Positions 8,557-14,767 are shown, counted from the first letter of the stretch. The stretch: DNA of 14,767 nucleotides from Novosphingobium sp. (GCA_030830245.1 JAURNJ010000199.1:1-14767), one strand, 5' to 3'. Made by a program: numbers and translations. The notes: generated by a model not told the origin, from the letters alone.

Positions 8557-8585
8557 TTGCAGCATGCGGCCATATTTGCAATAAT
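8557..8585 (+). promoter_or_regulatory. Putative sigma-70-type promoter of the regulator gene with overlapping dyad
   Basis: TTGCAG (8557-8562) and AATAAT (8580-8585, five of six bases matching TATAAT) are separated by 17 bases, and the predicted start near 8592 would give a short leader before the ATG at 8611. A perfect dyad TTGCA (8557-8561) - N15 - TGCAA (8577-8581) overlaps both elements, suggesting autoregulation. The same dyad with one mismatch is at 6369-6393. The -35 is weak, which fits a promoter needing or tuned by a regulator. Confidence 0.5.
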
Positions 8586-8610
8586 AAAGGACACTCAATA
8601 AGGAGAGTCC

Positions 8611-8664
8611 ATGCCGATTCTGCCTATCGCAAGCCGAACGTACCGGAAAAAGGACGGTCTATGA
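8611..8664 (+). CDS. 17-codon leader ORF overlapping the regulator start codon
   Basis: ATG at 8611 is preceded by a consensus AAGGAGAG (8600-8607), a better ribosome site than most genes in this window. The frame encodes MPILPIASRTYRKKDGL and ends in TGA at 8662-8664, so its stop overlaps the regulator's ATG (8661-8663) as ATGA. This is the standard geometry for translational coupling. The frame differs from that of the regulator, so it is not an N-terminal extension. No run of regulatory codons is evident. It may be a leader peptide controlling regulator synthesis, or a chance ORF; the strong SD and exact overlap favour real translation. No homologue is recognised. Confidence 0.5.
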   Translation: MPILPIASRTYRKKDGL

Positions 8665-9413
8665 CTGCTCCGGCAATGCGTGTGCCGAGCCAGTCGGTAG
8701 TGGATCGCGCTGCCGAGGCACTGCGCGTCCTCTCGCTCGATTCGCCGGAAGGCACGTTTCTCGGCTCCGAAGAAGAGATGATCGCACGGCTCGATGTCAG
8801 CCGCGCGACCCTGCGACAGGCCGCCGCGCGCGTTGCCCAGGAAAATTTCGTCGCAGTGCGGCGCGGCGTTGGCGGCGGCTATTTCGCCTCGCGGCCGAGC
8901 ACCATGGACGTCACCCGCATGGCGGCGCTCTACCTGCGCGCGCACGATGCAGACTTCACCGAAATCACGCATGGCATCGGCCCGCTCAAGGCCGAACTGG
9001 CGGTGCTGGCGGCGCGCAATCGCGACCCTGAACTGCTCGCCCGGCTTGAGCAGTTCGCGCTCGAGGACGAAAGCGCGCCGCTCGAAATGGTGCATGGCTA
9101 TCGCGCTTTCCTCAAAAGCGAGCGGGAGTTCCTCCAGCTGATCGGGGAGATGGCGGGCAATTCCGTCATCAACCTGCTGATGGCGATCCTCTATGATTTC
9201 GCGGCCCTTGCCTCGCGCAGCGAAGACGTCCTGATCGACCGTCCCGAGCGCGTCCAGGCCTATCGCCGGATGCGGGCGCGGCTCGCCCGCGCAATTATCG
9301 ACGGCGACCTTGAACTGGCCCAGCTCACCAGCCGCCGCTGTTCCGAACTGGTCGATGAGTGGTTCGAGCAGGACTTCAAGGGCCGGACTTTCGACGGCGA
9401 GACGATGGACTAG
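8661..9413 (+). CDS. GntR-family transcriptional regulator (FadR/FCD-like)
   Basis: A 250-residue regulator. Residues 11-80 form a winged helix-turn-helix of the GntR type, with GTFLGSEEEMIARLDVSRAT (31-50), LRQAAARVAQE and the wing RRGVGGGYF (67-75). The rest is an all-helical effector domain resembling FCD. The metal-binding His residues usual in FCD are not seen: the FHxxL position reads SEREFLQLIGEMAGN (153-167), and the last helices (YRRMRARLARAIIDGD, LTSRRCSEL) also lack them, so a metal-free, possibly acyl-CoA-type ligand is conceivable. ATG at 8661 is chosen (AGGA six bases upstream); the frame is open back to 8529, but that extension is Cys-rich, unlike the family, and would overlap the promoter. 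It probably controls the surrounding genes, and may lead the ligase-thiolase operon. Confidence 0.9.
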   Translation: MTAPAMRVPSQSVVDRAAEALRVLSLDSPEGTFLGSEEEMIARLDVSRATLRQAAARVAQENFVAVRRGVGGGYFASRPSTMDVTRMAALYLRAHDADFTEITHGIGPLKAELAVLAARNRDPELLARLEQFALEDESAPLEMVHGYRAFLKSEREFLQLIGEMAGNSVINLLMAILYDFAALASRSEDVLIDRPERVQAYRRMRARLARAIIDGDLELAQLTSRRCSELVDEWFEQDFKGRTFDGETMD

Positions 9414-9483
9414 CGCGCTCGTCCAAACTATGGCCTGCGCAGGGCCGACACCCCCGTAAAAGCAAGCAAAGCGATCCGAAACA
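9414..9483 (+). other. Short gap between regulator and ligase genes
   Basis: These 70 bases contain no gene. A perfect 10-bp palindrome CCTGCGCAGG lies at 9434-9443. No convincing promoter, terminator or strong ribosome site for the ligase was found, so the ligase is probably co-transcribed with the regulator. Confidence 0.4.
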
Positions 9484-11013
9484 ATGCCCCAGACAACCCA
9501 GACTTCGTGGCTCGCAGAGCAGATCGACCTATATTCCAGCATTGATCCCACAGCACCGGAGCTTGAGGTCAATGAGCGCTGGTTCACCTGGGGCGAGATC
9601 ATGGCTGCGAGCGAGCGGCTGGTGTCGCTGCTAGAGCAGAACGGCATCGGCCCAGACATGCGCGTGGGCATGATGCTGCGCAATTCCGCACCGATGGTGC
9701 CCGCGCTGATTGCGATGTTCCGCACCGGGCGCTGCGTTGCCAGCATCAATGCCTCCGCACCCGACGAGAAGCTGGTCGAGGACCTGCTCAAGTCCAAGGT
9801 TCCCGTGGTAGTCGCGCTGGAAGATGAATGGCAGCGCGCCGGGTTGATCGATGCTGCCAGGCAGATCGGCGCTATCGGCATTGTCCTTCCCGTCGAACTT
9901 ACCGAGGCGCCGCGCCTGATCGATAGCCTGCCCGGCGACTCTTCGAAGTGGGAAAATGCCCATGCGCCTGGCGTCGCTATCGAGATGCTGTCGAGCGGCA
10001 CCACCGGCACGCCAAAGCGCATTCCGCTGCCGCGCGACCGCTTCGAAAAAGCCCTGCAGGGCGCTGCCGCCTTCGAGGCGGGCCGCGATCCTGAACAGAA
10101 GCCCAAGCTGCGCAGCGGCGTGCAGATCATCACCAATCCGCTCGCGCATATCTCGGGCATCACCCATGTGATGAACAACTTCCTCGGCGGACGGAAGATC
10201 TGCGTGATCGAGAAGTTCACGGTCGATGGCTTCGCCTCCGCGCTGGTCCGCCACCGGCCAAAGGTTGCAGGCGCGCCCCCGGCGGCGCTCAGGATGCTGC
10301 TCGACGCCGACCTGCCCGACGACACCTACTCGAGCTTGCTTGCTTATCGCACCGGCACGGCGCCGCTCGATCCCGATCTCGCCGATGCTTTCTTCGACCG
10401 CTACGGCGTGCCCGTTCTCCAGGCTTACGGGGCGACAGAATTCGCTGGCGGCGTCGCCGGATGGACGCTGCAGGATTTCAACGCCCACTGGAAGACGAAG
10501 CGCGGCGCGGTCGGCCGGGTCAACAAGGGCGTCGATGCGCGGATCGTCGATCCCGAGACGGGCAAGGTTCTCAAGCCTGGCGAACAGGGCCTGCTCGAAC
10601 TGCGCGGCGGCAACTCGGGCTCCAAGGATTGGACCCGCACGACCGATCTTGCCGAACTGGACGAGGACAACTTCCTCTACATTCGCGGGCGTTATGATGG
10701 CGCGATCATTCGCGGCGGCTTCAAGATCCAGCCCACCGATGTGATCGAGGCAATGGAAGCGCACCCCGCGATCCGCGAGGCGGCCGTGGTCGGCCTGCCC
10801 GACAAGCGCCTTGGCGAGGTTCCCGTAGCGGGATACCTACTCAAGACGGGAGCGACAGCGCCTGCCGAAGACGAGCTGCGCGCCTTCCTCAAGGAGCGGC
10901 TGATGCCTTATCAGGTGCCGGTCGAGATGCGCTGCATGGACGATTTCCCGCGCACGCCGTCGCTGAAAGTATCGCAGCCAGAGCTGCGCAAACTGTTCGA
11001 AACTCAAGGATAA
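9484..11013 (+). CDS. AMP-forming acyl-CoA ligase (class I adenylate-forming enzyme)
   Basis: A 509-residue member of the acyl-CoA synthetase/adenylation superfamily, which activates a carboxylic acid with ATP and joins it to CoA. Core motifs: the phosphate-binding loop LSSGTTGTPK (169-178), YGATEFAGG (315-323) with the adenine-contacting segment, the ATP-ribose Asp388 in RTTDLAEL, the hinge RGRYDGAIIRGG (401-412), and the C-terminal catalytic Lys at 495 in RTPSLKVSQ. The last motif departs from the usual PRTxxGK, with Leu before Lys. ATG at 9484 has only a weak purine-rich upstream stretch; the earlier in-frame ATG at 9430 is closed by a stop at 9457, so this is the first usable start. Three bases separate it from the thiolase, whose ribosome site AAGGA lies in its own last codons. 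It probably makes the entry CoA ester of the pathway; the acid is unknown. Confidence 0.93.
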   Translation: MPQTTQTSWLAEQIDLYSSIDPTAPELEVNERWFTWGEIMAASERLVSLLEQNGIGPDMRVGMMLRNSAPMVPALIAMFRTGRCVASINASAPDEKLVEDLLKSKVPVVVALEDEWQRAGLIDAARQIGAIGIVLPVELTEAPRLIDSLPGDSSKWENAHAPGVAIEMLSSGTTGTPKRIPLPRDRFEKALQGAAAFEAGRDPEQKPKLRSGVQIITNPLAHISGITHVMNNFLGGRKICVIEKFTVDGFASALVRHRPKVAGAPPAALRMLLDADLPDDTYSSLLAYRTGTAPLDPDLADAFFDRYGVPVLQAYGATEFAGGVAGWTLQDFNAHWKTKRGAVGRVNKGVDARIVDPETGKVLKPGEQGLLELRGGNSGSKDWTRTTDLAELDEDNFLYIRGRYDGAIIRGGFKIQPTDVIEAMEAHPAIREAAVVGLPDKRLGEVPVAGYLLKTGATAPAEDELRAFLKERLMPYQVPVEMRCMDDFPRTPSLKVSQPELRKLFETQG

Positions 11014-11016
11014 ACC

Positions 11017-12228
11017 ATGCGTAGAGCCGCAATCGTCACCCCGATCCGTACCGGCGTCGGAAAATTTCTCGGCAAGCTTTCGGGCATTCCCGCAGGCGAG
11101 CTGGGTGCCATCGTCATCCGCGCCTTGATGGAGCGCAGCGGGATCGACCCGGAGCGGATCGACGATGTCGTCTTCTCGCAGGGCTATGGTAACGGCGAGG
11201 CCCCTGCCATCGGGCGCTGGTCCGCGCTGGCGGCTGGCCTTCCGGTGAGCGTTCCCGGTTACCAGCTGGACCGGCGCTGCGGCTCGGGCCTGCAAGCCGC
11301 TATCGACGCGGCGATGATGGTGCAGACCGGCGCGGCGGACGTGGTCATCGCGGGCGGCTGCGAATCGATGAGTCAGGTCGAGCACTACACGATCAAGGGC
11401 CGGACCGGGGTGAAGGCCGGCTCGATCGAACTGCATGACCGGCTCGCCCGTGGCCGCCTTATGTCGCAACCGATCGAACGCTTCGGAGTGATCACAGGCA
11501 TGATCGAGACTGCCGACAATGTTGCGCGCGATTACGGGATCACCCGCGAGGAGTGCGACATCTATGCGGCGCGCAGTCAGCAGCGTGCAGCCAAGGCCTG
11601 GGCAGATGGAAAGTTCGACCAGGAAATGGTTCCGATTTCTATCCCGCAGCGCAAGGGCGATCCGGTCATCTTCGCCGAAGACGAGGGCGTGCGCGGCGAT
11701 TCGACACCCGAGTCGCTCGGCCAGTTGAAAGCGATGGAAAAGGACGGCGTGGTCACAGCGGGCAACGCCAGCCAGCAGAGCGATGCGGCGGCGGCCTGCC
11801 TGGTTGTTGCTGAGGACAAGCTGGAGGAACTCGGCTTGACGCCGATGGCATGGTTCCATTCCTGGGCGGCAGCGGGCTGTGAGCCTTCGCGCATGGGCAT
11901 CGGCCCCGTCCCCGCGGTGGAGCGGCTGTTCGCGCGCACCGGCATGGGCTGGAACGATATCGACCTGATCGAGCTCAACGAGGCTTTTGCACCGCAGGTG
12001 CTCGGCGTGCTCAAGGGTTGGGGCTGGAGCGAGGACGATTCGCGCCACGAAATCCTCAATCCCAACGGATCGGGCATCTCGCTGGGCCATCCCATCGGCG
12101 CCACCGGCGGGCGCATCCTCGCCACCATGCTCTACGAGCTGGAACGGCGACAGGGCCGCTATGCGCTGGAAACGATGTGCATCGGTGGCGGGCAGGGCAT
12201 CGCCGCTATCTTTGAACGGGCGGCCTGA
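11017..12228 (+). CDS. Thiolase (acetyl-CoA C-acyltransferase family)
   Basis: A 403-residue thiolase with the full catalytic set: the nucleophile Cys88 in DRRCGSGLQA, NEAFAPQ, His358 in SLGHPIGATGGR and Cys388 in MCIGGGQGIA. The N-terminus RRAAIVTPIRTGVGKFLGKL is typical of the degradative/acetoacetyl-CoA thiolase group. It would cleave a 3-ketoacyl-CoA to acetyl-CoA and a shortened acyl-CoA, closing a beta-oxidation turn whose 3-ketone could be made by the dehydrogenase at 3658-5133. ATG at 11017 has AAGGA (11006-11010) six bases upstream and lies three bases after the ligase stop, so the two are one operon. Its stop is nine bases from the convergent EthD gene; any 3' UTR must run antisense through that gene. 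Confidence 0.95.
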   Translation: MRRAAIVTPIRTGVGKFLGKLSGIPAGELGAIVIRALMERSGIDPERIDDVVFSQGYGNGEAPAIGRWSALAAGLPVSVPGYQLDRRCGSGLQAAIDAAMMVQTGAADVVIAGGCESMSQVEHYTIKGRTGVKAGSIELHDRLARGRLMSQPIERFGVITGMIETADNVARDYGITREECDIYAARSQQRAAKAWADGKFDQEMVPISIPQRKGDPVIFAEDEGVRGDSTPESLGQLKAMEKDGVVTAGNASQQSDAAAACLVVAEDKLEELGLTPMAWFHSWAAAGCEPSRMGIGPVPAVERLFARTGMGWNDIDLIELNEAFAPQVLGVLKGWGWSEDDSRHEILNPNGSGISLGHPIGATGGRILATMLYELERRQGRYALETMCIGGGQGIAAIFERAA

Positions 12229-12237
12229 AGCGCGGGA

Positions 12238-12606
12238 CTAGCCAGCTTTCGCTCGATTGCCGAGCAGGTTTTCGGGCGGGCTGGCATTTTCCTCGATCAG
12301 GAATAGCTGGCTCTTGCTGCGGTCGATGAAGTTTTCTTCGTCGGCAGCCATCATCTGCGTGACTTCAGGCGGAAACAGCTTGCCGCGCAGTTCGGCATAG
12401 TCACCCTCGACGTCGAACCAGAACTCGGTGATGCAGTCGATCTGCTCCTCTCCCGCGAACTGCTGGACGATGAAGTTACGCTTGTAACCGACGAGGTGGG
12501 GCGTGTGCCCTTCCGCTAGCGGGATGTGCCGCTTCTCATAGTATTCGCGGAATTGCTCGCGGGTCATCCCGTCCTTTCGGTGGATGAGCATGGTCAGCTT
12601 GATCAT
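12238..12606 (-). CDS. EthD-family protein (small ferredoxin-like alpha+beta barrel)
   Basis: A 122-residue protein starting MIKLTMLIHRKDGMTREQF, with the EthD/dimeric alpha-beta barrel signature REYYEKRHIPLAEG (about 20-33), including the conserved His in KRHIP, and QLFLIEE closing the barrel. EthD proteins were first linked to ETBE degradation and are frequent companions of oxygenases and catabolic genes; some relatives are cyclases, decarboxylases or monooxygenases, and for many the role is unknown. ATG at 12606 lacks a good ribosome site. It lies 76 bases downstream of the amidohydrolase on the same strand, but a terminator hairpin sits between them, so expression may depend on read-through or an unseen promoter. 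It has a shadow partner in the antisense transcript of the thiolase operon. Confidence 0.88.
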   Translation of the reverse strand: MIKLTMLIHRKDGMTREQFREYYEKRHIPLAEGHTPHLVGYKRNFIVQQFAGEEQIDCITEFWFDVEGDYAELRGKLFPPEVTQMMAADEENFIDRSKSQLFLIEENASPPENLLGNRAKAG

Positions 12607-12631
12607 CGGTTTGTCGCGCCAAAAACGGAAA

Positions 12632-12671
12632 CGGCCAGCCTGCCGGTGAGCAGACTGGCCGCGCCTTTTTT
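12632..12671. terminator. Bidirectional rho-independent terminator
   Basis: CGGCCAG (12632-12638) pairs with CTGGCCG (12655-12661); after a C/A mismatch, CTGC pairs with GCAG around the loop CGGTGA. On the plus strand CGCC and six T (12666-12671) follow. On the minus strand the hairpin is followed by TTTCCGTTTTT. It can end the amidohydrolase transcript (minus) and the ligase-thiolase transcript (plus), the latter only after it has crossed the EthD gene. Confidence 0.85.
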
Positions 12672-12682
12672 ATTGTAACCGT

Positions 12683-14449
12683 TCAGTTCGGACGGCTGCG
12701 ATAGAGGCGGCCCGGACGCGCGCCGGTATCCGCATCGAAGCGGCGCGTGACCACGCCATTGACCATCGTGGCAAGATAGCCGGTTGAGGACTGGTGCATG
12801 CGCGGCGCACCGCTCGGCAGGTCGAAATGCATTTCCGGCCGCCCCAAGCTGAGCTTGTCATAGTCGATCACGTTGATGTCCGCACGCTTGCCAACCTTGA
12901 GCAGGCCGCGGTCGTTCATGCCATAAAGCTTCGCGCCATCGTGCGTCATCTTGCGCACCAGGTATTCAAGCGGCAGCTTGGGCCCACGCTTGCGGTCGCG
13001 GGTCCAGAACGCGAGCTGGAACGTCGTCTGCGAGGCATCGCAGATCAGCCGAACGTGCGCGCCGCCATCGCCAAGACCACTGATGACGTTCGGGTTCGAC
13101 ATCATCTCGTAGGTCTCGTCGAGGTTGCCTGCGTTGTAGTTGAGGAAGAACGAGATCGCCGCGTTGGTGCCTTCACCAGCGGTGATGTGATCGTAGAGAT
13201 ATTCGAGCGGGCTAACCCCGGCAGCGGCGGCAAGCGCTTCGATGCGCTGCTCCGGAAGCGGTTCGTAATCGACGCTGTCGCCGATCAGGACATATCTGCC
13301 GGCGGTCATCGGCATGCGCGACACCATGCGCACGATCATCGGGTCGCTGCCTGCCGGGGGAGCGTCTTCCTGCGAAAGGATGGCCGCGCGGCGTGCGGGA
13401 TCGCGCATGGCTGCCGCGCGCTGGGCAGCCGGAAGATCCGCGATCTCCAGATAGGCGGGCTTGAACTTGAAGGGATGGTGCGAATCGAGCATCATGATCG
13501 ACCCGACCCCGCGCGAGGCGCACTGCGGGTGCATTTTCAGCAACGGATTGGCTTTCAGGATGCGATCGGTTTCCTCGACGAGGAAGCGGCGGTTTTCCGG
13601 CTCGTCGGAAAATTCGATGACCGTGTAGGTCGAAGGTCGACCGGCAGCCCGCGTCAGCCGCAGCAGCCGCTCCATTTCCGCGACCCGATTATTGGTCATG
13701 TCATCCTGGTCGATGATGTTGCCGATCGCGCCCTTGGGGATCATCTGGAACACGCCGTGCCCGGAGCTGCCCATGGCGCTGGCAATGGCCAGCAGTTCGT
13801 CGTCGTTGGCGAAAGTGCCGGGAACGTGATCGCCGACGCTCGAGAGGTGCTCCATCAGGCGTCCGCAGGAAAAGCCGACTGCGCCTGCATCCATTGCTTC
13901 GCGCACGTGGCGGGACATGGTTTCGATGTCTTCGGGAGTCGCCTTCTCGTGATTGAGTGCACGCTCGCCCATGGCGAATACGCGCAGTGGCGCGTGCGTG
14001 ATGTGGCTGGCGACATCCATGGTGTACTGATTCTGGTCGAGCCGGTCGAGATATTCGCCGAAGCTGCGCCACTTCCAGTCAAGCCCTTCGTCGATGACGA
14101 TGCCGGGGATTTCCTCGACGCCTTCCATCATCTCGATAAGCGGACGGCGAAACTCCTTCTCGACCGGCGCGAAGCCGACGCCGCAGTTGCCGGCGATGGC
14201 GGTGGTGACGCCATGCGAGAAGCTGGGATCGATCGTGTCGTCCCAGACGAACTGGCCGTCATAATGGGTGTGCAGGTCGATAAATCCGGGCGTCACGAGT
14301 GCGCCCTGTGCATCGATCTCCTGGGATGCAGTGCCCGAAACCTGGCCGATCTCGACAATGGTGCCGTCCTTGATCGCGATGTCGGCGGTGTAGCTGGCAT
14401 CGCCGGTGCCGTCGGCGATCTTGCCGCCCCTGATGATCGTATCGAACAT
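12683..14449 (-). CDS. Amidohydrolase-superfamily protein, N-acyl-D-amino-acid deacylase (D-aminoacylase)-like
   Basis: A 588-residue metal-dependent hydrolase. The N-terminal beta-sandwich part (MFDTIIRGGKIADGTG) leads into the metal motif FIDLHTHYDGQ with His60 and His62; GNCGVGFAP carries Cys89, the residue that bridges metal in D-aminoacylase. SGLGDGGAHV supplies Asp461, the expected catalytic acid/base, and His465. The C-terminal RADINVIDYDKL and YLATMVNGVVT close the beta domain. Length is at the upper end for D-aminoacylases (about 480-500), with an insert around 325-400. Such proteins are often annotated as D-aminoacylase but many act on other amides or lactones, so the reaction here is open. 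ATG at 14449 follows GGGAGAG; a strong promoter is 32-60 bases upstream. Confidence 0.92.
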   Translation of the reverse strand: MFDTIIRGGKIADGTGDASYTADIAIKDGTIVEIGQVSGTASQEIDAQGALVTPGFIDLHTHYDGQFVWDDTIDPSFSHGVTTAIAGNCGVGFAPVEKEFRRPLIEMMEGVEEIPGIVIDEGLDWKWRSFGEYLDRLDQNQYTMDVASHITHAPLRVFAMGERALNHEKATPEDIETMSRHVREAMDAGAVGFSCGRLMEHLSSVGDHVPGTFANDDELLAIASAMGSSGHGVFQMIPKGAIGNIIDQDDMTNNRVAEMERLLRLTRAAGRPSTYTVIEFSDEPENRRFLVEETDRILKANPLLKMHPQCASRGVGSIMMLDSHHPFKFKPAYLEIADLPAAQRAAAMRDPARRAAILSQEDAPPAGSDPMIVRMVSRMPMTAGRYVLIGDSVDYEPLPEQRIEALAAAAGVSPLEYLYDHITAGEGTNAAISFFLNYNAGNLDETYEMMSNPNVISGLGDGGAHVRLICDASQTTFQLAFWTRDRKRGPKLPLEYLVRKMTHDGAKLYGMNDRGLLKVGKRADINVIDYDKLSLGRPEMHFDLPSGAPRMHQSSTGYLATMVNGVVTRRFDADTGARPGRLYRSRPN

Positions 14450-14480
14450 GTGTCACTCTCCCGGGTAATTCTTGGCGCGG

Positions 14481-14509
14481 TTTATACCAAATGATCCACG
14501 CGGTATCAA
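14481..14509 (-). promoter_or_regulatory. Strong sigma-70-type promoter for the amidohydrolase gene with overlapping palindrome
   Basis: On the minus strand TTGATA (14509-14504) and TATAAA (14486-14481) are exactly 17 bases apart, each matching five of six consensus bases, and the start codon is 31 bases beyond the -10. The whole unit is an imperfect palindrome: TTGATACC and GGTATAAA are 8-bp inverted arms with one mismatch around 13 bases, so a repressor dimer could cover both elements. Confidence 0.65.
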
Positions 14510-14530
14510 TATGAGGGCCGTGCCCCTGAC

Positions 14531-14767
14531 TCAGCGCAGGGACGCGAAGGCCGCCCGCATTTCGTTCACGAACAGCGCGGGCTGTTCCCAAGCGGCGAAG
14601 TGACCGCCCTTTTCCAGCGTGTTCCAGTGGATGATATTGGCATAGCGGTTTTCCGCCCACGAGCGCACGCCGCGCACGATCTCGCCGGGAAAGTCGCTGT
14701 AGGCGAGCGGCACGTCCGTCTGGCCCTGCGGCCACTTGTTCAGGCTTTCCCAGTACATGCGTGCCGA
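14531..14767 (-). CDS. Epoxide hydrolase (EHN/alpha-beta hydrolase fold), C-terminal fragment, 5' end outside window
   Basis: The last 78 residues of a gene that continues past the right edge; the frame is open to base 14767 and ends at TGA (14533-14531). The segment MYWESLNKWPQG, then VPLAYSDFPGEI and SWAENRYANIIHWNTLEKGG, matches the C-terminal end of microsomal-type epoxide hydrolases (with the EHN domain), full length about 370-400 residues. His56 of the visible part, in KGGHFAAWEQP, is the expected catalytic histidine of the alpha/beta-hydrolase triad; the nucleophile lies outside the window. The family opens epoxides to diols by way of an alkyl-enzyme ester. Eighty-one bases separate it from the amidohydrolase, which has its own promoter, so the two are not necessarily co-transcribed. 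Confidence 0.9.
   Translation of the reverse strand, partial: SARMYWESLNKWPQGQTDVPLAYSDFPGEIVRGVRSWAENRYANIIHWNTLEKGGHFAAWEQPALFVNEMRAAFASLR

Noticed and set aside
8529..8660. 44-codon N-terminal extension of the GntR regulator
   Set aside because: It spans the putative promoter and leader ORF and has composition unlike a GntR N-terminus; ATG at 8661 has a suitable ribosome site.
9434..9443. Palindrome CCTGCGCAGG between regulator and ligase as an operator
   Set aside because: Ten-base GC-rich palindromes occur by chance in such DNA; there is no promoter nearby and no second copy in the other control regions.
9430..9459. Earlier in-frame ATG for the ligase at 9430
   Set aside because: The frame hits TAA at 9457-9459, before the ligase ATG at 9484.
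8595..10325. A 576-codon minus-strand frame across the regulator and ligase genes
   Set aside because: It runs antisense through two well-supported genes and shows low-complexity Ser/Arg-rich sequence with no recognisable fold.
9631..12090. Minus-strand frames of 377 and 417 codons opposite the ligase and thiolase
   Set aside because: Shadows of genes whose catalytic residues are all present on the plus strand.
12794..14494. A 566-codon plus-strand frame opposite the amidohydrolase
   Set aside because: The minus strand carries intact metal-binding motifs throughout; the plus frame is His/Asp/Val-rich shadow sequence without a domain.
1..14767. Mobile elements, CRISPR arrays, tRNA/rRNA genes or riboswitches
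   Set aside because: No transposase or integrase motif, regularly spaced repeat, tRNA-like cloverleaf or conserved aptamer-like leader was seen.

Overview
The window reads as a GC-rich alphaproteobacterial chromosome or megaplasmid segment, most likely from a sphingomonad (Novosphingobium/Sphingobium-like). That placement rests on codon use and the overall look of the proteins; no database search was possible. It is densely packed with acyl-CoA catabolism genes. There is no tRNA, rRNA, IS element, phage gene or CRISPR array.

Layout. (1) Bases 1-792 (+) hold the 3' part of an acyl-CoA dehydrogenase (ACAD) whose usual catalytic Glu motif is missing. (2) Bases 6305-789 (-) form a tight four-gene operon, in transcription order: ACAD (TTG start), two-domain 3-hydroxyacyl-CoA dehydrogenase, CaiB/BaiF CoA-transferase (GTG start directly abutting the preceding stop), and a long ACAD resembling (2S)-methylsuccinyl-CoA dehydrogenase. 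(3) Diverging from it is a second CaiB/BaiF CoA-transferase (6435-7616, +). (4) A convergent HSDL2-like short-chain dehydrogenase follows (8472-7621, -). (5) Diverging from that is a GntR/FCD-type regulator (8661-9413, +), preceded by a 17-codon leader ORF that overlaps its start codon. Then come an AMP-forming acyl-CoA ligase (9484-11013) and a thiolase (11017-12228). (6) On the minus strand lie a small EthD-family protein (12606-12238), a D-aminoacylase-like metal-dependent amidohydrolase (14449-12683) and the C-terminal end of an epoxide hydrolase (14767-14531), with a strong bidirectional terminator between the amidohydrolase and EthD genes.

Together the genes suggest breakdown of an unusual, probably branched or alicyclic carboxylic acid. 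The ligase and two CoA-transferases would make CoA thioesters, three or more ACADs would desaturate them, the HAD and SDR would oxidise hydroxyl groups, and the thiolase would cleave. No enoyl-CoA hydratase is visible, so the pathway is incomplete here or uses one from elsewhere. The epoxide hydrolase, EthD protein and amidohydrolase may handle upstream steps. The substrate cannot be read from the sequence.

The most interesting signals are regulatory. The regulator gene and the four-gene operon share a dyad, TTGCA-N15-TGCAA (one mismatch in the second copy), placed identically relative to their putative -35/-10 elements. The regulator also has a translationally coupled leader ORF, and a perfect 9-bp inverted repeat lies upstream of the SDR. 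All three convergent gene pairs have essentially no space between their stop codons.
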